Shown here: positions 45,413-58,931 of the stretch, one piece after another
Numbering within the stretch: position 1 is the stretch's first letter
How the letters are laid out: each line of letters opens with the position of its first letter
DNA from: Tetradesmus obliquus
Taxonomy: Eukaryota > Chlorophyta > Chlorophyceae > Sphaeropleales > Scenedesmaceae
NCBI GenBank assembly: GCA_030272155.1
Contig: CP126200.1
Span: forward strand, 558,001 to 622,000
DNA length: 64,000 nt
Direction of reading: 5' to 3'
The notes under the pieces: model-generated
What the model saw: the letters and a program-made list of their open reading frames with translations, nothing else
Told to the model about the DNA's origin: nothing
The model's database searches: none
Position numbers and translations under genes: made by a program

Positions 45413-48400
45413 ATGCCCCAGGCCCTGCCTGCTGCTTTGACAGCAGTCCTGTGGCTTGCCCTGGTCATTTCAGCCGCTGTGCCATGCACAGGAGGAACAT
45501 ACCGCGACGTTCGGTCCAGTATCACGCAGCTGCGGCACCACGTCAACGGCATAGCTGGGGATGACTTGCCAGAACAGCGGCAGGCACTGCTCAGTCTGTA
45601 CAGCACAGCAGGAGGACCACAATGGATGTTGCCGGCTGCGCCAGCTCAAGGCAGCTCGCAGGATACAGTTTTTGCTGACGAATGGAGATGGCCCAACAGC
45701 AATGACTCGTACTGCAGGTATGACGCGCCATATGTTGCAGCACCCCACATTGCAGACAGATGCCACCTCAGCATATAGCCAGCAGCTGCGCCTAAGGACA
45801 TGGGCTCTAGTGTGTGTTGGTGCCAAAAGCCACAAACCCACCACATGCATGCAAACCCAATATGGTCAGGCATACGTGCAGCTGTGGCTAGGCAGCACTG
45901 CAAGCTGCGCGATGTACTTGCAGGCAGCTTTTTGCTCTTCAGGACTTCTTTACAACACTCATCCCTGACAATTTCCCTGAAGCAGCTGAGGTACTTGTCA
46001 TGTCCTGTGCTGCAGCTGGCCGGGTGTGCTGTGCTGTGCAACAGCAGACAAGCTGGAGCAGCTGCTGCCCAGCCCACACGCACCACGGATTAACAGCAGC
46101 ATCCCCCCACACGCAGTGATCGGCCTGTTTATGTCAGCTACAGGCATGGCTGGCAGCCTGCCAGTTGAGCTGGTGCAACTGCCACATCTTGAGATTCTGC
46201 TGATGGCAGATAACCCTCAGCTGTCTGGGGCATGGCCTGCAGGACTGGTGCTGCCACGCCTGCAGCACCTGGACGTGCGGGTGGGTTCCAACTTGTTCCA
46301 ACTTAGTCCATCATCCAGATTCAAATCTTACCGTATCAAACCATCCGGTGGTGGCAAAGACATATGTATGCACACTTGCTGCCACGCCAGAAAGCGTTTT
46401 GCTCTTGCAGGACAACTTGCCGTAACTTCTGTTACTTGTGCTTGTGCAGGGCACATCCCTCTCAGCTTGCCAGGATGATGCTGATGCTCCTGCAAGCAGC
46501 TGCAGCCTGGCGCCGCAGTTCAGCTTCTCGCCATCAGCGATAGAGCACAACATGCCAGGCCAGGAGGGGCTGCAGTGCCAGCAGCTGCTGCTGCACAATG
46601 GCAGCAAGCTCCCATACTCAGAGGCACACACAGGGCTGTGGTGGTGGCTGCTGCATGACGACCTTGCATATAGCAGCACAGTGATCTGCACCCCGCACTT
46701 CTTCAATGCAGCCGGCTGCACCTGTGAGTGGGAAGGGCAGCAACTCGTGCCTCCACCAAAATCTGCAGCTATGGCTGTAGAAAAGGGTGCCGCCAGCCGT
46801 GCAGCGCCATGGACGTGTGCCTGGCCTGGTGGCATGACTCCTGCGGCAGCGCAAGTTGCCGAGGTTCGCATGAACGTGCGGATAGCTGCTGGCGTCGTCA
46901 CACCCTGGGTGGGCGTGTTCCTGGCATGGATCTTGTACAAGTGAGCTTGCTCGCAGGATAATCCCGCAATTGCATGCTGGTAAAGACATTTGTCATGTTT
47001 GGCAGTATCAGCAGTCCTGCATCCTGTTGCGTGTTTAACGCGGGGATGCACTGGCTAGCACATCTTGTTTGGCTAGATGTACATGCTGCTGAATACTGCA
47101 GTGTGCTGACTTGCTGCAGGAGGTATCGCTGGTGGAGCCAGCGGGCGCAGCGCCGCAAAGCTATGGCAGAAGCAGCGGCTGTAGCCGGTGGAGGGATGAC
47201 CATGGGAGCAAAGCGCAGCAGGTTCCCAGGTGCGGCACACTGCATGCTGCGCAACACGCCTGAATGAATGAATGTACGAGCTACGCGTGGTGTGTTCACA
47301 TCTAACACCCGCGTAATTCAAGGTGACGTGTGTGGCGATGAGGATACCGCATGCGCCTCCACGCCTCCTACCATTCAACACGCCTGATGCCTGCAAGACG
47401 TTTGCTCACGTTGACTTCAAAGACATGCACAGCGCGTTCGGAGTGAGGGTGGAGGCACCTGTGAACGCTGCACAGCTGGGTGGCTTCACCATGCTTGCTG
47501 CTGTGCTTGCAGGAACCCCCTCCATTGCGTTGGCCAAGGGCCGCGGCGTGCTTGCAGTCAATGACGTTTTGGTCACATGGGTGAGTGGCGACTTGCCGAG
47601 GCATCTGACTGCTGCGCTGCGCTGCCCGTGCTGGGACGCACTCTGTCACCTCGCAGCATCATGCATGCGCGTTACACGCAGCAGCAAGCTAGCAACTCTC
47701 AGTGCCTCAGCCACCCACTGTCATATGCGATGCTGCCGATCCTGGATGTGCTCAGGTGGTGACTGATGTGGAGGGCAGCACGCAGCTCTGGGAGTGGGAC
47801 ACAGAGGTGATGGGCGAGGCAGTGGAGCTGCACAACAGCGTGCTGCGAGGCGTGCTGGAGGAGCATGGCGGACACGAGGTATGCACGCATGAAAGCAGCA
47901 GCTGCTGTGGGCTTCCATGCACATACGCATGTGTGCATTCACTTCTATCCACCTGCAAGCGAGTACAGCCATGTCCTGACAGCAGCACAGCCACAGCAGG
48001 TCTGTCAGATGCAGTGCCTCAGATGAACGGCTGCTGTGGTGCTGTGTGCCTGGCGGTTCATTTTGCAGGTGCGCACTGATGGCGACAGCTTCACGCTGGC
48101 GTTCCATGATGCGGCAGATGCAGTGGCGTTCTGCATCAAGGTGAGCTGCTGCTGCTGCTGCTGCCAACATGGTGCAAATGTGAAAAAAGAAGCACAGTGT
48201 TGACATACACACAGATCCTGCAGAAGAGCTCTCGGCCAGCTGTATGTACACGGGGTCGGTGCATGCTGGAGGCGGGTCAGCACCACATGCAATCCTGCAC
48301 CTCGCCGTTGTTGATCGTATCGATGCTGCTCACAATGCTTGTGCGCTTGCTGATGTCCTGCACCCTCATTCTGCAGGCGCAGGAGCAGCTGCTGGAAGTG

Positions 48401-51400
48401 GATTGGCCAGCTAAGCTGCTGGAGCACCCTTACTGCGCGCCAGTGCACCTGGGGGCAGCCTGTGTCGCCAAGGATCCCAGTTACAAGTCAGGGGCTGCAG
48501 TGCTGGACGTGCCGGGTGGAGGGCTGCTGAGAGACCAGGGCCCCTTGCTGAGGGCAGGGCTGAGGGTGCGCATGGGCATCAACACAGGTTGGTCGAGTGT
48601 GGTGCGGCCTACATGCAGCAGTGGTACAAATTGTACAACCAACCAGCAGCGTTATTTGGTCACGGCGGTGGTTTGATGCTGAACCTGGTTCTTCCTTGAA
48701 ATCTGGATGGCAGTACTAACAACAGCGGCAGTAGTGTTGTGTGATGGCAGCAACAACTCAACAGCCCTCGTTTACTTCTGTACATGTGGGTTATGTGTGC
48801 AATGGCAGTTGACGGTGGCCTGCCTGCGGTGGTGCTGCAGGTGTCCCTGATGACATCTTCGTGCATGACCTCACACAGCACGTGGAATACAGGGGAGAGG
48901 TGCGGGTGTGCAACTGGCACCAGCAGCATGTGCATGCAGACTCCCGCCCTGCATTCCACAGCCATACTGAAGTATGATCCTCAAGCGGTGTGGTAGGTTG
49001 CTTGACGCTATGTGTTCGTCTGAACAGCATCATGCAACAACTAATCTCCGCGTTACGGCCTGCCAAACGAACTTTGCAGGAGTATGCACTGACAGATGAC
49101 ATTGCAGGCATGGCTGCGGGCGGGCAGATCCTGATGGGGCCCAAGACCTTCCAGAGGTGTGCTTGAGTTGAGCAATGATACACTACTGTCTGCAGTGCAT
49201 ACATAAGATCCAGCAATGCCTGCGCATGTACTTGGAATGGTTGGCGGCAGGCATGGCTCTTGTTCAGGATACCACGTCTGCTTGCTCACAAACTAGCATG
49301 CTAGTGTTGCTGTTGCCTGTTTGTTCCAGGATCTTGTTGGTGCTGAAAGGTTTTGCTTGCCTGCTGCAAATGCTTTGCTCTCAGGTGGAACCGCATCTTC
49401 AGCCAGGCCCCTGACGATCTGGAAGCGGCTGAGGAGTACAGGGTGCAGAACAGCGGCGAGTCAGCTCGGCTGGACTGGCACGAAGGCTCGGTGACATGCC
49501 GCGCTGGCTCAGCAACAAGCATATCACGCTCGCGCAGTATGACCCAGTCCCGGGTGGGCTTCCTGGACAGGAGCCGCAGCAGCTTTGTGGACAGGGGCAG
49601 GGACTTTGCTGGCGCCATAGCCAACAAGCTTTGGAAGCAATCATCTGGTGCAGATGGCATGCATGATAACAGCAGCGGAGAGGCAGGTGGCAGCATGGAG
49701 GACAGCGTGCACAGTGTCTGCGAGGTGACCAAAGGCGGAGACATGCTGCTGGTGTTTGCATCGCCAGAAGGTGGGGCGAGCCTGGGCATTGGGCGCACCT
49801 CTACAGAGGCAGCTGCTAATGCAGCAGGAGATGCCAGCGTGAACCTGAGACTGGCAGCTGCTGGCAGCGGTAAAAGCTTAGTCACCTATCAGGGACATCC
49901 AGCAGCAGCTAGTGCAGCAGAGGGTGATGCAGCAGCAGCAGCAGCAGCAGCAGCCACACCAGCGCCTGTTGACGCTGCATCCGCTGCAGCTGCGGCAAGC
50001 TTCAGCATTGGCCCAGGGCAGGTGACTATCAACGGCCTGCAGGACAACTTGCTGAAGCCAGCTGTGATGCCAGGCCAGCGACAGAATCGCCCAAATGTTG
50101 GTGTTGGCGGCATCACCTTTGCCATTAGTACAGCGGCTGGCGCGGGTGCTGGCGAGGGTGCCAAGTCTGTCAACTTTACAACAGCGCTGCAGCAGGAGCA
50201 TGCTGGCCCTGGCGGCTATTCTCTGGCTAGCATGCTGCAGCGGCGGTCGTCTTTGACACCAAAGTGGCAGGCTCACAAAGCAGGTGCGATGCCAAACCCA
50301 CATTGCACGGCATGCACCAGCACCTTGGCAGTGCAGGTACTGCTATACAGGCAAAGTCAGTTTTGTTGTCGTCTTTGCAATTGCATGTTGCCTTTGCATT
50401 GGTACAATCGTGAGGGCCTACAGCGTCCTTGTCGGTTTAGGTGTCGAGGCAGACCATCTCGCTGTGGTTGTTGACGGTAAGATATGTGCGTTTGTGTCTG
50501 CAGGGAGCCGTCAAGAGTCCACGGAGATAGAAGACTCTGCCAGCCCAACTTACCGCAGCACACAGAGCCCTAACAGTTCCTCCTGTGCCTCTCCGGCCAG
50601 CGCACGCACCTCTGCTGCGCATATCCCTGGCAACAGCAGAGCACCTGGCCAGCAGGTGCCAGCATCGCCCCGTGCTATTGCACGTACTTGCAGGCCCCTG
50701 GGGGAAGCAGCAGAGGAAGACCCAGGCATGTATGACCACCATGCCGTGCATTTTTCCGAAGTGCACTCGCCCGTTGTTAGGGAGGGCAGCGCCTTCTCCC
50801 ACACAAGCCTCAGGGACTGGCAGATCAAGGCCGGCAGAAGTGACAGCTACGCCCAAGGCAGCCGCAGCAGCGTGTGGCAATGTGAGTGGTGTACGACACA
50901 GCTGACAGGTGTATCAAGCCTATTGTTGGGGCTGTGCCTGCTGCGTAATGTGCTTGCAAGATCTGCCTACTGCACGCCATCTTCCCGTGCTTATATCCCT
51001 TTGCCCACCTGCGCCTGTCCTTGCCTTCTGCAGTCATTGGACGCGCGGCGTCAGCAGCCGGGCAAATCCTGGGTGCCAGCAGAGGCGACAGCTTTGGCGG
51101 CAGCATCGAAGACTACGACATGCACTACGGCAAGCAGTCTTTTGCTAGCCGCATGCGGAGTCCCACTATGCGCAAACGTGGCAGCTTCTCTGCAGCTCTG
51201 CCCCTGTCCTCAATGCAGGACCAGGTGATGCCTGAAGTGGACGCCGCAGGGTTTGGCACCAGCAAGGCGGTTTTGATCGACCTAGGTTTCTACCAGTGGC
51301 GTCCTGACGGCTCAGCACAGGCTGCGGCTGGGGCATCGGTGGAAGCTGCAACACAGGCGGCAGCGCAGCAGGCGGCACAGGGTGGGCTGCTGCACCTGGT

Positions 51401-54400
51401 GCAGGTGCAGTCGCAGCGGCTGGCTCCGCGCATGCTGCTGTTTGACTGGCCGCTCAAGGCGTGTGAGGGAGAGGACGCACTGCTGCAGCAGCTGCTGCCA
51501 GGCTTTCTGGATGCTCCAGGTGAGACAGCTGCGTGTGCCTGCTGGTTGCTTAGCTGCGGTGGCTTGCTGTTGAAGCTTTGATATATGTGAATGGCTCGCA
51601 TGGGCTTGAGCAGCATGTACATGCTGGCTGTTGCACATGCGTTGGCTGGCATGGACTCTGATATATCGTCATCAACACACCCACCACACAATACATGTCC
51701 TCTGCTGCTGCTGCTGCTGCTGCTGCCCCAGGTGCCTCCTCGCTGTCCTTCCCAGTGATGCGTGAGCTGCTGGAGGAGCTGGGCGCGCCAGCGCCCGCCA
51801 AGCCCAACGTGGCGCTGGCCTTCGTGTCGCCTGCTGGGCTAAAGGAGGTGCAGGCCGCACTAGGCAGCGAGGTGCGCTGCCTGCAGCTGGCTTTGTAAAT
51901 GCAGCGTAACCTGCAGGCAGTATTGATGCGGGAAGGCACAGTGTGGCAGTGGCATCGGTGCGCATTTGCAGTCAATCTTCTTGTTGATTCCATTCAGCTG
52001 CAGTCCGCCTGAGAGGACGTCACTTCGCTGCGACTTGATTGCAATCCTGCAGGTGGCGCAGGCGTGCCGCTCCATCTTCACGTCTGTGGTGCGCGAGGTG
52101 CTGCTGGCGCTGGGTGGCTATGAGAGCAAGGAGGTGGACGGCCAGGTCATGGCTACATTCCATGGGCTACGCCAGGCGGTGGAATGGGCGCTGGCGCTGC
52201 AGTGTGCGCTGCTGCAGGTGGGTTTGCCTTAAACGTCCCAGGCGCTGGCACACCACGCAGCCTGCTGTTGTAATTGTGCACCTGTCATGTGCAGGCCTGC
52301 GTTATACATATGTAAAAGGCTTGAGCATTCACACGCTTGGTGGCTTCATGTATTTGCAGGCGCCGTGGCCCTACCAACTTGCTGAGCTTGGCTGCACCAG
52401 CACCATTGCAGCCGGCACCCAGAAACCCACAGCAGCCGATGCCGCAGTCGGCTCAGCCCCAAGCGCCAGCGCCAGGGACAGCATCAGCAGCACGGTATCT
52501 GACGGCAGCACCTGCGACTTCTACCACCCCTGTGAAGTGTTCAGGGGCGTCAGGGCGCGTGTTGGCATCTGGTCCGGCCCTATGGATAGGGTGCTGCCTC
52601 ACGGCAAGAGCGGCAGGGCAGACTACCTGGGGCCGCCTGCCAACAGGGCTGCACGCATGATGGGAGCTGCGCAGGGCGGCCAGGTCAGCAGCAAGGCTGC
52701 CGATATGTTGTGTAGTTGCCTGCCTTCAAGATATCGCCTTGCTCTGCGGTCTGCAGAAATTTAAGACGGCTTGAGTGCTTCCGTAGCCTGACTAACAGCT
52801 GACTTTCCAAACTATCAAGTTTCAATGACTACCATGCTGCTGCTGCTGCTGTCTGCAGGTGCTGGTTGAGGAGAGCATCATGCAGGCAGTGCTGGAGGAA
52901 TGGCGAGAGCTGGAGCAGCAGTGGCGGCTTGAGAGGGAGAAGACGATGCCAGGCACAGCAGTTGCAGCTGCTGCTGCAGCAGCAGTAGCAGCTACAGACA
53001 GCCTCGAGCTCAGCCTCGCCACACCAGGGGCTACAGCAACTGGGCGTAGCACTCCTGCGACAGCGATGACGTCAGCAGAAGGCAGCGGCAGCAGATTGGT
53101 TACGCCTTCTGGGCAGCGTCGTGCTGCACCAAAGGCACCCCTGCTGGACCTGAACAGGTCGCTGAAGACCAGCCGCATTGCAAGGGCAGGCAGTGAGCCA
53201 GCATCTGCTGCTACGCCACGGGCTGCAGGGCAGGTTTTGCTGGAATTGCCAGGGGGAGAGGCTGAGTATGGCAGTCAGGCCAGCGAGATGCTGACAGTCA
53301 CGCCTGCTGCGTACATGCCGCCTGGCTCTGCTTCAAACAGGAGCACCAGCAGCACTGCGGGGGCGGTGAGTTATGGAGTTTGTGTACTTTGAGCGCTACC
53401 TGCTGTTTTTATTCGCAGCGTGCAGCTATGATTTTAATGCAGCTGTGATGGTGTGCAGCTGCCCTTGCAGGGTTGCACTTGCACTTCAACAGCTTTAGAG
53501 CTGCATGCATCATGGTAGTGTGCAACCTGCGCTGCGGTATTTGACACGCACGATCCTGATGCGGGTGCAATGGCTGTCCCTTTGTTGAACGTCATCATCA
53601 TTCCCGCTATAATACATCTGGCGTACGTTCCTACCGACCTTGTGCCCTCCAGTATGTACTAACCTGTGCTTTGTGAAAACCGCAGGCGCCAAAGGGCCGC
53701 CGCTGCACCCGCAAGTCCACCACCTCCTCAACCGGCAGCGACATCCTCATCCCTCCCTCAGCTCCCTCCGCAGCCCGCAGGAACAGCTTCACACTGACCA
53801 TCCCCAGCATGGGCAGCGTGCCAGACTTCCCGTCTGCTAACAGACGAGGCAGCACAGAGATCCAGCTGCCGCTGGCTGCGCCTGGCTCGCCGCTGCTCAC
53901 ACCTAGCCAGCCGCGGGCACCTGCGCGGATGCGGGCCAGCAGGGATGCGCCAGGCTGGAGCTTTGGGCAGCGGAGGAAGTCTATGCAGGGCGGGCCGGCA
54001 GGCCAGCGGCGCAGCCTGAACATCGGCAACAACGTGGTGTCAGTGGATGACCTGTACAAGGTGGGCTACTGCTGCTGCTGCTGCCGCTCTGTGGTAGTGC
54101 TTCATGCTGATCTCCTGTGTGTCTTGAGTTTATCATTGCCAAGTGTAACTCCGCAAGTGCTTTGAATTGTACCTACAACATGCTGTTGCTTCGCCACCAA
54201 ACCTGCTGAGCCTAGAAACCAAGAGGTGTCTTTGCTGACAGGCAGCATCCAGCAGCATGACCGAGCAACCGCACGCTGACTGTCGTGCCATTGTGTACGG
54301 TCTGCTCGCTCGTGCAGGCTGTTGAGGCAGCTCTGGGCTCAAGCGGCGCAGGCGCATCCCACAGCCACAGCACCAATCACCAGCAGCAGCACCAGCAGCA

Positions 54401-55016
54401 CCGGCCGACATCAGCTGAGCATCACAGTCAGCAGCCAGCAGCGCCGCCAGAGCAGCCTGCACCGCATAAGCTGCCACCGCTGCCAGGGGCTTCTTCTATC
54501 TTTGCGTCTGCACTGTACTCGCCCAACAAAGCAGCCCCTGCCAAGCAGTGGCAGCAGCCAGCTGAACAGCCTGCGCAGCTATCTGCCGCGGCACTGTACA
54601 GCTCAGCACTGTACTCGTCCTGCACTTCAGTCACCCACAGTGCCAGCACCTCACAAGATGAGCTGGCAGGAGCTCATAAGGAGGCAACAATGCAAGATGT
54701 GCTGCTGCATGCAAGGCCAGTGCCAGCGCCCACGCCTGCTTGCAGCACCATGAGTGCTGTCGGTCCCAAAAGTAGCAGCAGCGCCATCACTAGCGCAGAC
54801 AACAGTGTGCGGCTTGGACAGCAGGAGCTTGCACTTTCCAGGCTACAAGCACAGCAATACCTGCCGGTTGCTGTGCCGGCCAGTACTCGTGCAGCAGCAG
54901 CAGCAGCAGCAGCAGCTGCAGAGCCAGCCTTGGGCAGTGCATCAACAGCATCAGGCGCAGTGCGTGACAGTTGGCTGGCAAGCCTACTGCCGCCGTGTGC
55001 GTTTACAAAACCTACA

Positions 55017-55047
<31 letters not shown>

Positions 55048-58000
55048 TCGAGCCCAGCAGCAGCTCCATCTGTTCAGTTGATGGCAGCCGCAGCAGCAAA
55101 TGGGAAGAGGCAAGCAGCGGCAGCAGCGCCCAGCAGCCTGAGCGTGGCTGCACCAGCAGCTTTTCTGGCTTCTCTGCTGCGGTCCCTTCTGTGCCGTTCC
55201 CTTCTTCACTGGATGGCGCTGAGCTGGATGATCTAAGCATGTCTGGCTACTTCTCAAGTGGGCCTGGCTCTCACAAGTCCCTCCGGCAGGCTGAGGTCAG
55301 TGCAGCAGCGAGTTCAGCAGCCGTGGAGGACATCCAGCAGCAGCAACAGCAGCTTGCAACTGCTCGAGAGGTGGTGCCAGCAGCGGCACTGCTGCCTCCG
55401 CCACTGAGCAAGCGGCCACAGCTGTCAGTTGTGGTGGAAGATCCTGCAGCGCTGATGCCAGCTGCAGCAGACAACAAAAGCAGCTGCAGCGCCTCACCTC
55501 CGTCACCACCACCAGCAGCAGCAGCAGCAGGGCATCATGCGGTTGCTGGTGCTGCTGGTGCAGCTGCTGCAGGAGGACCTAGTGTGGACTCGCCCCAGAG
55601 GCACTTGCAGCGCCTGAAGAGCCCCAGGCGTGCTGGCAAGCAATCTGCATTAATAGATGTGCTGCAGTCACCAAGGAGTGCTGCAACTGCCTTCATGCGC
55701 AGCAGCAAGCAGCTGGGTAGCAGCAGTATCAGCCGTGGCCTCAATGCTGCAAGCCAGGCACTGATAGCAGAAGAGTCAGGTGCGCTGGCAGATGTCAGCA
55801 GCAGCGGCACTCCAGCTGCAACGGCCAACAACAGCAGCGACAACAGCAGCGGCAACAGCAGCGGCAACGGCGGCAGTGTACCTGCAGCAGCTGCAGGGTC
55901 AAACCTTATGCTGCAGTCCCTTGCAAAGGTGAAGGCAAACAGGGTGTTTAGGAGGTCTGACTCCAAAGGTGCTTCAGGTGCTGTAGATGCACTGCTGAGT
56001 TCCCTTAGTGCTCCACTGCCTCCTAAGGTGGCAGCACTGGGTCAGCAGCAGGCTGCAGGCACACGCAAGCCTGCACGGCTGCCTGCAGCAGCTGCGCTAC
56101 AGCGGCACAACATGCAAGGCTTACCTGCAGCTTCGTTCTTTGACTGGGAGAGTGCAGCTGCTGCCGCAGCTGGCAGCAGCCACAGTCCCAGCGGCAGCGG
56201 CGCAGCGGGCTTCTACAGGGGGTCCTCACATCACAGCATAAGCGATGGAGATGGCAGGCTCGGCCCAAAGCTGTCACTTGCAGGTGAGCTTGAGGCAGGG
56301 ACGATGTGCTGTGCTGCTGCAGCAAATGCTTGTCATCTTTGGTGCAGTTTCAGGTGTAACAGGAGCTGCCAGCAAGCGAACCTCCTGCTGATGTAACAGA
56401 CCCATGCTCTGCACACACCACACAGCCCAAATTGTCAGTCGCTTTGCACCTTCTGCTGTGTTTCCGTGTCATGCTGCACTGCGTGCAGATGTCCTGCACA
56501 ACTTCATGCACAGCCACAGCGGCAGCGGCCACAGCAAGCACAGCACACACAGCACATCATGGGGCGGCGGCCGTGTGCAAAATGCGGCGCTGAGCAGCAG
56601 CCTCATCAGTCCACTGTGGCCAGGACATGCCAAGGCTTCTGAAGCAGCTGCGAGCAGAACGGCAGTGGGGCGCAGCAGCAACAGCGGGTCTGGCGGGCAG
56701 TGGCAAGCGCCATCCTCCGGCTGTGTGCGTGCGCAGACGCTCGACCCGCGCACTGCAGCGTTCTTTGCTGAGGGTGGCAGCAGCAGCGGCGATGTCAAGC
56801 CGCCGCTACGCAAGAGCTTCAGCAACCCTAACCTTACGCAGCAGACGCAGCAAAAGCTGCAGGCTGATGCACCTACCAAGCCTGCCTACACATCTGGCAG
56901 TGGCGTTGCAGCAGCGCCAAGATCTAATGAGGCCACGCGCCGGCGTGCTAGCTTGGATCTTGGGATGTTTGCTGCAGGCCTTGCACCAATGCGGAGATCA
57001 GCAAGTACAGCAGGAGGCCCGGCAGCAGCAGCAGCAGGGGCCCAGGCAGGCGATGCTGCTGAGGGCAATGCCAGCGGCCGCAGGGACAGCGCGAGTGATG
57101 GCAGTGGCAACCAGGACCCCGGCGTGATGGCGGAGTGCTTTAAGATTGTGCCGGGTGCCCCTGGGGACAGCGCTGCTGCTGAGAGCATCACCATGATCAA
57201 GTACACTGCCCTGAGGCAGCAGGTGGGTGCGGCTGCGTTTGAGGTGTGGCAAACCACATACACACAATACAAGGTGCTCCTTCTGACGTGCAACACACCA
57301 ACTGTGTCGTTCAGTTGCTTTCGCTTGTTGTCACAGCGTCTGATCCTGCATGCAGGGAACTTGAGTTTGTGCTTGCCGGTTGCAACATTTGCTTGCCCTT
57401 GCAGCTTGCTCAGGAGGACGCAGAGATGGAGCAGGGGCTGCCGGTGCCACGCCTGGCAGTGGCTGCAGCAGCAGCGGCAGCAGCAGCAGCCGCAGCCAGC
57501 AGCGCCAGCAGCAGCAGCACAGGCTCACGGCTGCTGGGCAGCACCTCGGGAGTGCGCAACCACTTTGCGCACCTGTTTGTGGAGATCTGTGTGCACCATG
57601 TTGGTGAGTGGCTGGCAGCAGCCATGAAGGCTGATAACCCCAGGCCGCTTCGCCCGACAGCGGCATAGATCTGAGCCTAGATCTATGGTGACTGTATGCT
57701 GCTGCTGCCGCTACCCATCTTGCTGGTATCTAGGCCGGAATGTTTGTGATCAGATGTGCACACATAGCTGACTGTGCCGTGCTGCTGCTGCTGCTGCTGC
57801 CGCCGCTGTTGCTGCTGCTGCTGCCCTGCCCTGTGTGCAGGCGGCTTCTGCCTCAAGGGCATCAACCAGGTGGTGGATGTGGTGTCAGTGATGCCCCTGG
57901 GGCTGGAGCAGCGCATGCAGCACCTGCTGCCGGCAGCAAGCTGCAACAAGGTGCGCCAGCCACCCCCTTCTATGGACACCGCTGCGCAAGCACATGTTGC

Positions 58001-58931
58001 AGATGCAAATACGCATCACCATGTGTGCCGCAGACAGCTTGACAGCACCCATAGTGTGCAACGCAGTGCGCAAGGCCTCGCCTGCGCTGCTTGTTTGGTG
58101 CCGCAGGGCAAGTCGCGGTGTGTTGCGCCGTCCTTTGGCTTGGCTGGCAAGGCGCGGGCGTGGCTGCCAGACCTGACGCAGCTGGTGGAGTGGATTGCAG
58201 GGCCCATGGCGGAGCAGCAGGCCTGGGAAGAGGAGCAGCAGCAGCAGCAGCAACAGGTGCCTCCGGACAGTGCACATGCTGGCGGTAATGGCGGCGAGTC
58301 CTTAGCGGCAGCAGCATCAGCGAGTCATGTAGCGGAGGATGGCGCAGCTCCTTTGCCTGGCATGTCTGCTGCAGCACTTGAGCTGCAGCAGTCTGGCAAG
58401 CTTGATGATGCATCAACAGCAGCTGCTGCCGAAGCTCTGGCTGCTGCTGTAAATGCATATGTGAATGCAAGTGCGGCTGAAAGCACAGCATCAGGTGTGT
58501 CACAGACGGAACAAGGTGGTAGCAGCGCAGCCTTCTGTGCAGCACCTGTAGCAACAGCTGCACAGGCAGGCAGCCGCCATTCATCATCAGCTGCAACAGC
58601 AGCACCAGAAGAAGCGCACGAAGCAGCAGCAACAAGCGCTGCAGCAGCAGCTGCAGTTACCCCTGTTCTTCGTGCAGGTGAAGTCGCAGATGCTGCTGCT
58701 GGCAGCAGCACTGTGGCGGCCATGCAGCGCCAGGGTGATGCTCTCAGGCGTACGCGCACCACAGATTTGACAGCAAGCATGCAGCAGCAGGAGCAGCAGC
58801 AGCAGGTTGACGAAGAGGATCTGACGTCTCCTTCAGTGCATGCCTGGCCATGCCAGCAGCACCTGCCTCCAGCCGGGCGCTGCTTGCCAGCAGCACTGGC
58901 GGCGGCAGCAGCAGGGCACCTGCACTACTGA
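45413..58931 (+). CDS. Receptor-type class III nucleotide cyclase: signal peptide, LRR ectodomain, one TM, two cyclase domains
   Basis: Twenty-three exons keep phase from ATG to stop (8940 nt, 2979 residues): 45413-45717, 46016-46280, 46450-46940, 47120-47229, 47513-47580, 47756-47878, 48069-48140, 48377-48587, 48841-48899, 49080-49156, 49385-50283, 50504-50881, 51034-51519, 51732-51871, 52053-52217, 52360-52683, 52859-53365, 53686-54060, 54318-56283, 56489-57273, 57405-57603, 57841-57950, 58107-58931. A signal peptide and an LRR cap (GGPQW, CSWPGVLC) lead to LRRs (HLEILLMADNPQLSGAWP), then a Cys-rich juxtamembrane region and one TM (about 334-353) with basic stop-transfer RYRWWSQRAQRRK. Cyclase half 1 starts VVTDVEGSTQLWEW (about 414) and has TDGDSFTLAF. 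Half 2 (about 1183-1391) has ADYLGPPANRAARM. Closing strands lie far downstream (exon 13; exons 21-22, GFCLKGINQVVDVVSVM) after Ala/Ser/Gln-rich inserts. It should make cAMP or cGMP in the cytosol in response to an extracellular ligand. The C-terminal frame after about 58830 is uncertain. Confidence 0.9.
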
